DNA from: Grifola frondosa
Lineage: Eukaryota; Basidiomycota; Agaricomycetes; Polyporales; Grifolaceae
Direction of reading: 5' to 3'
DNA length: 64,000 bases
Assembly (NCBI GenBank): GCA_001683735.1
Contig: LUGG01000004.1
Coordinates: forward strand, 434,001 to 498,000
Both the position numbers and the translations under genes were made by a program. A model generated the notes under the pieces. The model had not been told where the DNA came from. It saw only the letters and a program-made list of their open reading frames with translations, and searched no databases. Shown piece after piece: positions 11,701 through 23,482 of this stretch; position 1 is the first letter of the stretch; every line of letters begins with the position of its first letter.

Positions 11701-13114
11701 TCAATTTTGGGGCGGGTCTTCCCGGGATCAGGGCCTATCATGCTTCAGAACAGATTTTCTTCATAAAACTACTCTCCACATACCGTTGTAATGACGATGT
11801 CGACATCCTTGCATTGTTCCATGAATAGCGCCATCTCAGCTTCGATGAATTCCTTGGACATTTCCTTAGCGTATCCGCCTCCACCTTCGCCGGATTCTTC
11901 AAAGGGTACTTCTAGAAACTCAGCTCCAAGAGATTGTACTTGTTCGCGCGCTGCTGCCCGTGTATCAAATCCTCGTACAATGGCACCCATTCGTCTAGCC
12001 TACATAGAAGATCAGATCGTCTGCGAGATCTCCAACTCGGAGAACCCTCGACGCACTGTAGCGATGGCGCTGAGTCCGGCGACGCCGGCACCTATAACGA
12101 GAACTTTGCATGGTGGTATCTGGCCGATAAGGTCAGAGCACGGGACTGGTAGCAAGCACAGGTATATGTCACCTTTCTTTGCAGAGATATTTGTCCATGT
12201 CAGCATTGAATGTTACACTACACACGTGGAGTCTAAAACCAAGAACTCACCCAGCTGCAGTTACTTGGCCTGTCAGAAAGCGTCCAAAATGATTTGCAGC
12301 TTCCAGCACTGCCTTGTAGCCGGCTATATTGGCCATGGAACTACACGAATTGCAAAACAGCTGTGAGAACCGCTAATGCAGTTGAAAAAACTTGAATATC
12401 AACCTTAGTGCGTCGAAAACCTGAGCGCGAGATATCCGGGGTATCATTTCCATCGCGAACGCATTAGCTTTGCGAGCCGCCAGTGCTTCCACGATTTCTT
12501 TGTTTTGAGACGGGTATAAGAACGAAATGACCGTACTGCCTTCCTTCACTAGCCCTGCCTCCTGATCAAATACCGGCGGCCTCACTTTCAACAAGATGTC
12601 CGAGAGTTCGAAGATGTCTTTCCTTTCTACAACTGTCGCACCCGCCGCTCTGTATTGCTGATCCAAGAACTGCGCCTGCAGACCAGCTGTTTTTTCCACA
12701 AGCACGCGCGAGAAGCCTTTCTTGAGGAGTAGTGATACATTTTGTGGCGTAAGGGCCACCCGGTGTTCGTTTGGATATATTTCGAGTGGCACTCCGACAC
12801 TCAGCTCGGAATACGGCGTTCCTGCCGTTAGCAATGGAGTTAGAGCGCATGGTGTTCATTTGATACAACCGGAGACGAACCGGTTATTTCCTGCTTCGCG
12901 GCGCTAGTATGGGTTGCATTAACACTGCCACGAGCGTTCCAAGCAGATACGGAGCGATGGTAAGTGCGAAATGAGCACGAGACTGTAAACCAGGCCTTTC
13001 CTCAAATACTTCGTGTGAAATGGCAAGAATTCACTCACCTCGCAGCGACCGACACGGAAGTCGACCAAAGATGGCTATGTTCCTCGGACGAGGAAACGCG
13101 ATGTCAAACCCCAT
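8722..13114 (-). CDS. NNT: Mitochondrial proton-translocating NAD(P) transhydrogenase
   Basis: Transfers hydride between NADH and NADP+ across the inner membrane, coupled to proton flow, supplying mitochondrial NADPH. All three bacterial subunit parts are fused in one protein. Domain I begins with [19 protein letters not shown] and [10 protein letters not shown] and contains the nucleotide loop [18 protein letters not shown]. The central membrane domain is a run of Gly/Ala/Leu/Val helices spread over many exons, roughly 9620-11200. Domain III carries [41 protein letters not shown] and a C-terminal [19 protein letters not shown]. The last exon ends [12 protein letters not shown]. The Arg/Ser-rich N-terminus from 13114 looks like a mitochondrial presequence, but its join to domain I near 12840-12890 is uncertain. 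A frame break near 9031 sits in a G run. Confidence 0.9.
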
Positions 13115-13483
13115 TGCTGTACAGCAGACTGTCCTCGAGTGGACGACGCTCGATAACGAGCTCAGCAACCCTCCTCCAGGTCGAGCTGGACGTTGACGAT
13201 CGATACAAGGTCGTGTTGGCAAGCCAGCAAATCGGTCACCTGGTCACCAAGTCTCGAAGCAATCTTGGAATCACGCTGGCAGCATGGTACAAGAAGTCTT
13301 CTGATCCTCTTTTCGCACAGTTCTCCCATGTAAGTAATCTTTCGCTTCCGTCTCGGTAGTGAAAATTTTGATCCGTACCTCCGCATTGCGCCAAGCTGAT
13401 CATTTATAGTTCACCATTACTCAGAAATTGAAACATGACACCACACTGTATCCTATCGTACAACGCAACATCATCTATGCTAA
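13115..13483. other. Intergenic between aldolase 3' end and transhydrogenase start
   Basis: Only short overlapping ORFs on both strands, none with a domain I recognise. It probably holds the transhydrogenase promoter and leader. Confidence 0.5.
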
Positions 13484-14716
13484 TCAAGACTTCCTGCTGA
13501 TTTCTCGTTCGAGTGACACCAGAGCCTGTGTATGTGGGTGCTCCAGAGCTGTGCAGCAGCATCCACGTCGATTGGGGGCAAAGGCCGCCGGGGACTCCCT
13601 CCGTAACCATACAACTTCTCTAGAAGAGCCTTCGTTCCTGCGATCGACGCCTTTGCGATCGTAAAGTCTGCACGTGCAATGATTGCCTGAAGCCGTTGAG
13701 CTTTGGGCAGGAATGAAAGATCGTCTTTCGCGGCCTCTGCAAGCTCGAACAGCCTCATAGTTGCGTGCTATCATTATAATAGGTCAGTAGCATATTTTCA
13801 AGATGGTAGAAATACTGGGCACGAACCGGGGCGATGTTCGCAAGTCCTGTGATGGCTCCATGGCCGTTGGCGAATGCCGAGGGGACAATAAAATCTACGA
13901 AGCCACCCAAGACAAGGAAAGGGATTGTTGGGTCCCGACCATGCGATGCAGAGAATGATGGATCTGAGACGGTGGCACAGATTCTCGTCAATTTGCCCAC
14001 ATTTCCGCAGCTATGTCCAGCATTAGCTAGGTGTCGGTTTGATTAGAAACAAAACATACGTGAGCTTCACGCCGGCTAAGTTCGGACAATTCGTTGCCAG
14101 CTCGGTGATGAGGTCAGAATCTAAATCAATACCCGCGCTCGCACCAGGATCTGTTGGCGCGTAATCATTTAACAGGCTGCAAATGAGATTTAAAAAATAC
14201 GAACAGTTGTATATTATAACCGGAATTGGACTCTTCGCTGAGACATCCATCCAGAATGCCTTGAGAGCCTCCTTGTGTCCGGCCAGAACTCCAGAAAAAT
14301 ATCCGCTAGCGATCACGATCACATAATCTGCGCCAGCTTGTGCAGCCTCCAAGCAGAGCTCGACCGTCTCACGTGTGCTGCCCGTTCCCGTTCCAGCAAT
14401 TATCGGCACATGCCTGAGGTCCGCATCGTCCAAGGCTTTGCGGGCCGCCCTAATGAGTGCGATGCGTTCGACATGCGTCAGGTGTATACCCTCCCCCATA
14501 CTACCTGCTAGAAGAGGACCGACGCCAGCTTTAGCGACGCGAACAACATGGGATTGAAAGGACTGTAAGTCTGAATCCAAATGAGCCGAGCGCACGTTTG
14601 TCTTCATCACGACGACGGCATACCAAGGTCCTCAGTTTCGGCCAGAAAAAAGGTGGGGATAGGGCATAGATGCCGGGCTTCAGTAGGCGGGCTTGAATAT
14701 TGCTGGCGTTGGCCAT
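13484..14716 (-). CDS. DapA/HOGA-type class I aldolase (dihydrodipicolinate synthase family)
   Basis: Schiff-base aldolases of this family act on pyruvate-derived keto acids; in fungi, which lack diaminopimelate lysine synthesis, they are probably 4-hydroxy-2-oxoglutarate aldolase-like. The N-terminus reads MANASNIQARLLKPGIYA and IPTFFLAETEDL. The core has PLLAGSMGEGIHLTHVER, VPIIAGTGTGSTRET and ADYVIVIASGYFSG. The conserved tyrosine is in VIIYNY, joined across an intron, and the catalytic lysine is in NLAGVKLT. LGGFVDFIVPSAFANGHGAI and NYEAVRLFELAEAAKDDLSF complete the fold. Frame breaks near 14663 (C run) and 13542 (G run) each need one base; with the second repaired the C-terminus becomes EHPHTQALVSLEREISRKS. 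Substrate specificity is inferred from the family only. Confidence 0.87.
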
Positions 14717-16188
14717 GACGAAACCCACGAACAAATCTGGGAGTGACCTGGAGCAACTCGGCGAGAATCTGCAGATCGCTTTTAATGGACTGTAAGTTTT
14801 CGGGCCGGATCAGCACCGAGTGCTACGGTCCGCTTAGCACAGGAAAGGCTTCGACAGATCTCCGCGTCCCACCACCTGTCATCTGCTCAAAATAATAAAG
14901 ACAAAGTCCACAGCAGAGACTGGCGAGCAGAGAAAGATCACATGAAGTGCACCACTCCACCGTTACGCCAACAGCCGTTCTCATAGAAATGCGAGCTACG
15001 CTTCGAAGAAGCTCAGTATCTGTAGTTGCGGGTAAATGACCATAATAGCTAAGATGGCTTGCACTGTGGGACTTGGATTCCAATAGCTATGACGATTGCC
15101 GCACGCTAATGCAGGGAATGCAGCATCTATGGCACATGATCGCAGCAGATTGTTAAATATCGAGAAGATGGGAGGTGGGCAGCACCATGTGTGTGATGCT
15201 GAATTCCACAGACAATTCCAACGCTATGACGCTGGATCCTTTTCAGAACGATCCATATATCACGGGGACAAACTATGGAACTTACCAGGTAGCTGTGACG
15301 ACGCCCTCCAATCATCCCGATAGGAGACGAAAACTGTCTATACGTCCGCGATTTACGCGAAACTCTACCAAGAACATAGTGAAGCCTCGCGTTCTAGTAC
15401 TGTGAATGGTCACAATGGAATTCCGAGCATTCCGAGGGTGATAAGAGACAACATGCTGCGGGTCCACTGACCTCAACTGCAGATAAGACAGCAGAGTGGC
15501 GATTAGAGCTTTCACCGCCGCTGCTTCAAGAAGGAACTCTAAGAAGCAGGCGGACCGGCACACACAGCCAGAAGAACCATGTGCATTCCAGTCGTACGAT
15601 TTTGACCGCTTCAAATATCTCTACCGCTCCTAGTGCGACATTGAAGCATTGTCGGGATAGAGACGGCGGCAAAAAGATCACAACAGTCATTGAATTGAAT
15701 CTGCAACGTCCTCATAGGTCCGATTACTCACCGGGAGACGGAAGCTATACATGATGAGACATACCCAAGATGAAGGCACGGTGGTCGCTTCATCTCCAAC
15801 AGAAGCAGCTGTGTGCAGGCCTACTGACATCGATCCTGTAGTGATGGATTATCAGAGCGAAGACAGGATAAGACAGTGGCTGCACATGATAGCAACTCAC
15901 ACAACTTGGGTTCAGACTGGCCCCTCGGGACATGTAAGCGAAATTAAATCTGGAGCATAATTCTCGGAGCCTTTTGCGACACACGAATCCTTCTTGGCGC
16001 TATTCTAAACGCCTTCGTCGCATTGACTTGGGACCTGGATCAGACGAGTGATTGATGAGGTTCCGCATGACATGCTTCGTAGACGACTACACCTACAACG
16101 CGACTAGTAAGCGTCAACGACAGCCTCCTGACTCCGTGACTTGAAGCAAATATGACAGATCGAGGGCACATACGTACCATAACTTGCT
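14717..16188. other. Unassigned 1.47-kb stretch
   Basis: The longest gap without a supported gene. Minus-strand ORFs of 86-100 codons at 14823-15083 and 15312-15614, and a plus-strand ORF of 69 codons at 15751-15960, show no domain I recognise. The 15312-15614 frame has a hydrophobic LEFLLEAAAVKALIATLL-type segment. It may be a decayed gene, a rapidly evolving gene with many introns, or plain intergenic DNA. Confidence 0.4.
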
Positions 16189-17370
16189 TCATTTGGCGTT
16201 ATCCTTGCCTGTGACAATCTCGAGTTTATCCATCACCTCTCTCTCCCATGCAGTCCAGCCTTCATCATCAACTTCTCCAGGGTCTTTTAGCGCCGTCTGG
16301 AAGATTTCCCAAGGAACACATGCACTGTCACCTTCCTCGGTCGGTTCCAACGCGAATCGGCCTTGTCGAGATCGAGTGAGGGTCACGACGTGGGCCGCGG
16401 ATCCAACGCATGGCCAAGGTCGTGCACGATTGAACGCACGTATGTCCCACCTGAAACCTTCATGCTCAGTACGAACGCCGTCGGCACCTCTTCCGCTTTG
16501 CCCTCTGTATCAGGCACGTCCTGTATAGAAACATTTCCCTCTACCCCTTGCAATGCTTTCTCGACCGCATGTTTTTGTTCTTCTGTGAATTCCTTTTCAG
16601 GCCAATGGAAATCATGTTCGCTTCCTTTCCATTCAATAAGCTCCAGGGAATGCACGGTGACCTTGCGCTTTTCGATCGGGCGCGGTAGAGGTATGCCCTC
16701 ACGCGCATACTCGTACAGCGGTCTGCCATCCATCTTCAATGCAGAAAATCTGCGGATATTCCATTCATGAGGATATGAGATGCTGAAAACGAAGACTGAT
16801 CACGTACATCGGTGGTGCCTGCAAGATCTCTCCTCTGAACTCGCTCAGCGCGCTCTCGACTTTTTCGCGAGTAACCTGATGCCATGGTGCTATGCGAACT
16901 CGCGCCCCCTGACTATCATACGAGTCGGTCTCACATCCAAGTAGACACGTAGTACGATATTCCTGCATATATTCGTCAACTTCAGACATCCTGGAAGGGA
17001 CATGTGCATTTATCACCTTGACACAATCTAAGAAATCGCCCAGCTTCCTCGTGGCTTTGCCGACACCGATAACTGTACACACATTAACCAAGAGACGAGA
17101 CGACCATGGTACTATAAGTGAATTACCAAGGACGCCATCCGCTAAGGGATCCAGAGTACCGCCTTGTCCGATTTTAACCACATCGCGGCCGTACTTCCCT
17201 CTCTTGCCCGTTTTCAATTTCCTGGTTGCAAGTTTATCTGCCTCAACGAATAGACGAGAGCTCGCAACGAGGGTCTTGATGTCATTCACGACGCTCATAG
17301 ACGGCGGCCCAGAGGGTTTTACCACGCCAAACAAGCCAGACACCGGTAGAGATGATGGTACTTTAGGCAT
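16189..17370 (-). CDS. PUS4: tRNA pseudouridine-55 synthase (TruB/Pus4 family)
   Basis: Converts U55 in the T-loop of tRNAs to pseudouridine, in the nucleus and mitochondria. The N-terminus is [20 protein letters not shown]. The signature [16 protein letters not shown] holds the catalytic aspartate. Downstream are [17 protein letters not shown], a [16 protein letters not shown] block, [19 protein letters not shown] across an intron, and [16 protein letters not shown] near the C-terminus. After a one-base break near 16403 (a G missing in TTGGATCC), the sequence continues [14 protein letters not shown] to a stop at 16189. Introns lie near 16740-16805 and around 17000-17110. Length and motif order match fungal Pus4. 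Confidence 0.9.
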
Positions 17371-17681
17371 TGTGCAAAATTATGCCGAATATCTCGGACT
17401 TTCACGCACCCAATGGAGGATAGCAAGCAATGTGCAGGAGGTTGTCGTCCTAGGGCAGAAACGGTGGCACTTCACGAGGTGACCACATTACTTACGAACT
17501 CCGACTGTGCCGGAAACTCGGAGCGGAGTGATCGACGGGCAGCACTCAACACATATCGACTTCACGAACACTCTGCTCATGTAGCAACACATAATCTTTC
17601 TGTTGTAACTCTGTTCTACACTTGTACATAAATGCAGTTCGTTTGGCGGATGCTGTCTATCGTACAGACTATATTACACCT
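17371..17681. other. Intergenic, PUS4 promoter and aldo-keto reductase 3' end
   Basis: About 310 bp. No gene seen. Confidence 0.5.
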
Positions 17682-18830
17682 TCACAGCTTTGCGGCGTCC
17701 AACCACTGAGCCTACAATAAAGGTTTATCACATATAGGAAACGAATGACAACTATTGAAAGACTCACGAAAACCCGGTGATGGACCTGGGACCCAGCTTC
17801 ATCGATGGCATGCACTTCCTCGACAGTGAGGTCCGGTAAGGTCTCCGTGGCGATATATTCTTTAATCCGCTCTACTTTCGAAGTCGTCCTTGAATACTGA
17901 TCAATTTGTGCGCGTAACACTGGCGACATGACGATACGTACGTGATCTCAGGGATCCCTTTCGCTCGGAGCCACAGTCCAAGAACTTGTCCTTCAGTGAC
18001 CGGCTTGCCGCTCGTCTTCTGCAATCGCTCTCGGATAGAGGACAGCACGGGATCGACCGGCCCTCCCTTGAAACGGACGATAGGCGTCAGGCCTCCGTAC
18101 GACGTCGGCAGGATGCCATGTTTCTTCATGTATTCGATGACAGGCTGCGCAGCTTTGACCACGTATGGGTGATACTCAATCTATTAACAATGCATCTCAG
18201 TCGGCGGCCTCCGAGTGATTTCAATGCAAGAAATAGTACCTGATTGACTGCAGGAACTACAGTAGCTCCGTCCAAGAGCTCTTCCAAATCTCTAACACGG
18301 AAGTTGGATACACCGATACTTTTCGCCAAGCCCTCCTTCTTCAGCGCTTCAAACTCCTTCCAAACCGCCTTCAGCCTGCCCTCATGAGCGACGGGCATGT
18401 GGATGAGGTAGAGGTCGACGTAATCGAGCTTGAGTTTCCCCAGCGACTCGAGAAATGCCTCGCGCACAGTCTGTCCTTCTCGCAACTTGTCCAGCTTCGT
18501 GGTCACGTACAATGAAGAGCGGGTTTTCCCTGAAGCCGCAATAGCGGCACCGAGGGACTCCTCATTCCCGTACATCTGAGCGCCGTCAAGATGAATAATG
18601 CCATTGTTGATAGCAGTGAGAACGGCTTGCTCGGCATCCTTCAGGTATAGAGCAGTACCGGTGCCAAATCCCAGCCACGGGATCCTGTTGCCGTCGTTCA
18701 AAGGGATGGTCAGGGAAGACATGAGAGTGATGGGCGATTTGGAGGAGTATCGTTGCAGAAGTGAGAAGACAGTCATGCCAATGGCGATGGCTGCTATATA
18801 TGCTCGCAGAGACCTCAATCGGAACGGCAT
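17682..18830 (-). CDS. Aldo-keto reductase with an N-terminal membrane anchor
   Basis: NAD(P)H-dependent carbonyl reductase of the AKR superfamily. The barrel starts MSSLTIPLNDGNRIPWLGFG. The catalytic tetrad is visible: Asp and Tyr in HLDGAQMYGNEESLG, Lys in LYVTTKLDKL and His in DLYLIHMPVAHEG. SIGVSNFRVRDLEELL and the VPAVNQ/IEYHPY pair (split by an intron) follow, and the protein ends HHRVFAQWLDAAKL. Upstream of the normal start the frame stays open and codes for MPFRLRSLRAYIAAIAIG with a following hydrophobic stretch, which would anchor the enzyme in a membrane. Three starts are possible: 18911, 18830 (chosen here because it begins the anchor) and 18722 (the usual family start). Introns are near 17710-17765, 17880-17940 and 18180-18240. 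Confidence 0.87.
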
Positions 18831-19541
18831 ATTAGTGATCCAATCGATCAAATGGCGACTGACCTCTTCGGAGGTCCGCTGTTGATGTATGCCGTTCAGA
18901 CAGTCAGACACTTGGAAAAGCTCGACAGCGTGGCTTCGAGTAGCGTCCGCAGTACTCCCGACGCGTTCTTAAGGCCGTTCACAGGACACAGGTGGAAGTT
19001 CAGGCTATGATGACTGTCTAACTTTACAAACAGTAGCGTGTCCGTTATGACAATGCATCAGGTATGGAGGTGACAAAGTTGTGGGAATGGGTGACGAGAT
19101 TGTTGCGAGAACGGAGACGGTTCTTGACAGCCTGCCCTAAGTCGAGAGCTTTATCACCACAAAGGTCATTTGAGTCAAGTTCATCTTTTAACAACTACAC
19201 AGGCACTATAACCACATGTTAGTTCGTCTTTAATACGACGATCTTCCATCTAATAGCAGCCTCAGAAGAAATGACTCACTCTTTGGCCGGTCTTCCGTAA
19301 TTCTAGTGGAACGAACGGTCACCTAGTGTTCCAACAATCAGTTGTTTCTTTCAATATTAATGTACTGCTGTAATCTTCATTTCATTTTTGCAGACTTTTA
19401 TCAGAAATGAGATAATATTCATCTGTACATTAGAGTCACAATCCAAGGACATGCGTATACTGGCAGCTGCTTAAGAACACGTCGTGATCCTGATACCAAG
19501 CGTGCGAAAATGAATAAACCAGAACAAGTGCGTTTCAGCGA
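18831..19541. other. Intergenic
   Basis: About 700 bp between two minus-strand genes. It is AT-rich around 19340-19420. I found no coding exon, repeat or RNA gene; it should contain the aldo-keto reductase promoter. Confidence 0.5.
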
Positions 19542-21009
19542 TCATAATTCTGGAATGTGACGACCTGGCACTTCCTGGTGCATCTGAGCTCCACCAAGTG
19601 GCCCAGATGTCTGCACGACATAACTACTGTTATCGTAGCCGCTAGATACCGGGGAAGATGGGTAGGTACTTGGATCAGAAGGATCCTGGTAATCGACAAA
19701 GTCAGAAACACCTCAGAGAAAAATATGATTCACCGACATAGAGTTTCATAGCAGAACCCGCTGGGGTTGGTGACGGTATCCCAGGGGACAAGAATGCAGT
19801 CGCAGAAGTTGGCGTATACTGGCCAGGAGTAAATTTCTCGTCGAGGACTGGATTTGGAAAAGCAGGAGATATATCTGCCTCCATGGTAAACTGCGCAGAC
19901 GCTGGAGTGGTCTTTCTTCGTTGGCGACGAAACAAGAAGAACACCAGAACTCCAATGAGGATGACACCCAGTCCGCCCCCAACTGCACCTCCAATGATGG
20001 CCCCGAGGTTGGATGATTTCGTTGACTTCCCAGTTGGAGAATCTGTAATTTGGGCGCCGCCAGTGTTAGTGCCGGCAAAGCCTGTGGCAGAGTTAGTCGG
20101 AGAAAAAGGTGTTGCCTCCAGTGATCGTATCTGGTGGTTGAGATATTCCAGTGGTAGCAGGCGGTGCTCCTGAGGCTGTGGACTCGGGAGCTCCTGGAAG
20201 AAATAATCATAATATAACATAGACCGGGTAGAACACAGAGGAACAAACCTGATTCCATAATGAGCTGCGCTTGATTAGGATCGAATACGGTGGTCTGCGG
20301 CATTAGAATATGCAGCTTGTTAAACGATCATGACTCTCATGGATATAGCAGCGTACGATTTGTCCATATGCCCACGCCGGAATAGCTGTCCCTAGGGGAA
20401 TTGCATGTGGGAATCTGCGCACACACTGGGTCAGGATGCCCATAGGATGGGAAGGTTGAGAGTATGCTGACACACTGTACGATATGTCCGCTGAACTGCA
20501 ATTGCTTGTCCATTCCGAGAATCTGGGTGCGATGTCGTTAATGTCAAATTGGACAGAATGTGTGGCACTCACAAGGGCCAGTCAGCACCTTGACAATCAC
20601 CGCAAGCACTCGACAATGAGTACGCCACAGAGCTGCAGGTGCACGGATTGGCTTGAAAAAGTGTAGGACCCAGGTACCCATAAGTAGGACCGGGCAAGCT
20701 GGACATCGTCCATTCTGGAAGATAACGATGGTGAGCTTCTTATAACATAAAAATTCATTATACTCACGGCCATTTGGCTCACATGCACCTTGGACATAGG
20801 CAGCTACGAGACAAGGGCTCTGTCCAAGAGAATTGAACATCTACATGACACAGTTAGTAACCTTGCGTTCGCCATTGCATAAGGAGAAGTCGACGCACCC
20901 ATTGGAATGAAGGTTCACATATTGCGGTTGAAACTTGGGCGACCGTCATCGTCAACGAGTAAAAAGCTGCATAAGTGAGCGCGACCGCCTTCCATAGTAT
21001 CAGGAACAT
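19542..21009 (-). CDS. Secreted-domain single-pass membrane protein, basidiomycete type
   Basis: A predicted type I membrane protein. Exon 1 from 21009 encodes a signal peptide (MFLILWKAVALTYAAFYSLT, then MTVAQVSTAICEP). A cysteine-rich ectodomain follows: MFNSLGQSPCLVAAYVQGAC, ANPCTCSSVAYSLSSACGDC and FSEWTSNCSSADISY. Then PLGTAIPAWAYG, a Ser/Thr/Pro/Gly linker, a transmembrane helix (GGGLGVILIGVLVFFLF) followed by RRQRRK, and a cytoplasmic tail rich in Ser/Pro/Tyr ending HIPELstop at 19542. At least six introns separate these parts. A five-T run near 20103-20107 breaks the frame by one base. Proteins with this layout are common and uncharacterised in Agaricomycetes. They look like surface sensors or wall-linked receptors, but no ligand or partner is visible. 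Confidence 0.78.
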
Positions 21010-21889
21010 CGCGGAGGTCGTGAAGAGCGCGGTGGGCTGAACGTCGAGGTGAAGTGCGATCCTTCATAGCGCCTTTTGTAGTGTAATTAGGAGGCACTGC
21101 TGGCCATGGCTAGCTGACAGTGTTTGACAGCTCGGACTCACATGCACACCTGGCATTGCTAGCAAGTGATCGACACAAGTACTAGTAATATTTATATTGG
21201 TGCCTGAAGCCTACGACGTCCCAAACGTAACAAACGGCTGGCCAAGTATACCTAAAACCGACATTAGTGAGACTTGCAAAGGCATGCGATACACTGACAC
21301 GCACAAAATGCACTGGTGAACTGGAGATACAGGCAGAATATGTTCAGACGCTCATGTGTGCCAAGCGGACACATCAATGACTTGGGCTGTGTCGACGTTC
21401 AGACGTTCAACGGCGTGTCTGTGAAGGATTCCCAGAACCGTAAAAATTTGACGTATCACGATGACCATCTGTTGTGGTTTCGACAACTGGCGGCGACTAC
21501 AAGGACGCTCGAATCAAAAAAATGTAATAAGTTACAGAATCACCGCGATTATTGTTCGGGATTGGAAAGCATGATTGGCACGTGATCGTGTCGCGTACCA
21601 AGCGCGTTCAAAAGCCCCAATCCACGTGGTCGTTGAAAGTTCGCTCCACGCCACAAAATTGCAGCATTGGCCCTAATTCTGCATAGTTTGCCCACTATCC
21701 TTGGCCACAGCAACTTCAGACTCCGAGCTGTGGCCAAATAGTGGTTCACAATACTGTGGTTGTTCGCGGCCGTACTTGTACGTGAAAACTCCCCTTCATG
21801 ACAAACATACGCTGATGCTCATGGTCCTCTTCAAAGCTTCTGCATTGTAAACCTTTGACTGCTCCAACATCTTCTCAGTTTAAGCAACA
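21010..21889. other. Intergenic between divergent genes
   Basis: About 880 bp between a minus-strand membrane-protein gene and a plus-strand DUF7918 gene. ORFs at 21316-21585 (plus) and 21549-21749 (minus) are short and without motifs. I see no RNA gene or repeat. Confidence 0.5.
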
Positions 21890-23100
21890 ATGATAACTCA
21901 TCGCGGCTTCTCTGCCTGGATAACTTGTGAGGATCGACCGATCGCCGAATACGAAGCAGTCTTGGACGCGAAGTCGAACAAGGTCTCATGCTGGATACCA
22001 AGTCAAACAGAAAAGGCGAGTTATATTTCTATCTCTGTTTCTGGACCCATCGTAACTTGGCTCATATCGAGATAGCCCTTCGTGGTCCACTGGCGGGATC
22101 ATGGTTCGAATCTCGACACTGCGACCTACATTCATTTGGATGGATACAGGGTTCCGGGGCAATTCCTGTACGGAGAAGGGGAGGAACTGAGGAGAGGGGT
22201 CAGAGTGGGCAATGGTACAGAGAGGCCTTTGTTTTCTCGAAGATCGAAGGTGAGATTTGCGATATGTATTGTTCAAGAAACGCTTAGTGTAGGGTGCTGC
22301 GGAAGGTGAAGAAGATCCTGCTAGTGGTGAACGTGATAAGAGAGTCGGCACAATCTCCGTGGATATTCTGCGCATCAATCGAACGCTACAGTACAAGCCC
22401 AATAAGCCTTTGACACCACCTAATCTCATACGAGGCCATCGCCAAGCGGGAGATGTCTGCGTACGGTGAGTCCATGCGCTCGATCGAGGCTGTTTCTGTA
22501 AAATTTATGTTTTATCTAAGTTTTGGTGTGGAGAGACCTAGTCCTCCGCAGAAGAAGACCACATGGAAAATTGAACCATACGAGAAGGACAATCCCGGAG
22601 TATATGTCTCGTTTGTATTCCGGTATAGATCTCGAGGTAGGCATGCAAACTTGATACCAGAGGGTAGTAACTCATCCGGAAGACAGAATGGCTCGTGTCG
22701 CAAGGTATCATGTCCAGTCGCGATCCTGACTTCGATCGGCTGGGGACTCCCACTGCCAGCACTCCGACAACTCTAAACACACCCCCTCCTACTCCTGCGC
22801 AAACAATTTTACCACCACTGACAATCAATCTTGGACGTATCTCTGCGCCTGGATCTCCCACTCCCAGTCCGAGTCCCAACATTAAAGGGCCTCGTGTGTT
22901 AAGTAGGGTAAGTTATAGCTTGTAACAATCAGAGAAAATATCTGATCTGGCTATCACATCATCAGAATGCCTCCTTTAAATTCACGGCTCCCAGTGTTGT
23001 TCCGAGTCTTACCCCCTCCAGTACCCTCAGCTCAGCCAGCTCTGTGGATGTGCTGGAATCGATCCCCTGGCACCACTACACTCCCGGAGATCACAAGTAG
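21890..23100 (+). CDS. DUF7918 domain protein (copy 1)
   Basis: Domain of unknown function that is abundant in Agaricomycetes. Exon 1 (21890-22015) reads MITHRGFSAWITCEDRPIAE and SNKVSCWIPSQTEK. It ends at a GC donor (AAG followed by GCGAGT), and exon 2 starts at 22076 with PFVVHWRDHGSNLDTATYIH, LDGYRVPGQFLYGEGEELR and VGNGTERP. Later exons contain EEDPASGERDKRVGTISVDI, RINRTLQYKPNKPLTPP and KKTTWKIEPYEKDNPGVYVS; the tail is Pro/Thr/Ser-rich and ends WHHYTPGDHKstop at 23100. One T is missing in the CCTTTG run near 22229, judged from frame continuity. A second DUF7918 gene lies at 45582-46819. Function unknown. Confidence 0.8.
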
Positions 23101-23482
23101 CTGGTGGTGCGCACTCTGTATCCAGAACCCCCTCGTGTTTTCCAGTTTTTATGCTCTGGACTTTGTCTTCGTTGATTGCTGTCTTGTCATTTGTACGTTT
23201 TGCTGCTCTGCTGTCTTGTCGTCTTTTTGCCCTGTTGTCGAACTGCTTGATGCAAATCCTAGTTGTTATAGCCGTTGAGTTGTCTTACAAGCTTTGGCTC
23301 TTCTTTGTAAAAATGCAATACATGTTTGTCGATGCTTTTGAATATACTTAACATTTTTTAACATTTAAGTGTGTTTCATAAATATTTATACACCGTTCCG
23401 ATCATGGTCACCACTCTTGCACCACTCTGCGTGACAGCACGCGCGGCGGACGCGAGCCCAAGGCTCTGACCACACCTTTTCT
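23101..23482. other. 3' region of DUF7918 copy 1 and CHMP7 promoter
   Basis: T-rich sequence with short ORFs. No gene seen. Confidence 0.5.

Noticed and set aside
12964..13359. Plus-strand ORF of 131 codons
   Set aside because: Antisense to the transhydrogenase leader exons; no recognisable domain and no plausible splice neighbours.
14717..19541. Secondary-metabolite gene cluster around the aldo-keto reductase
   Set aside because: No synthase, P450, transporter or regulator accompanies it; PUS4 is the neighbour.
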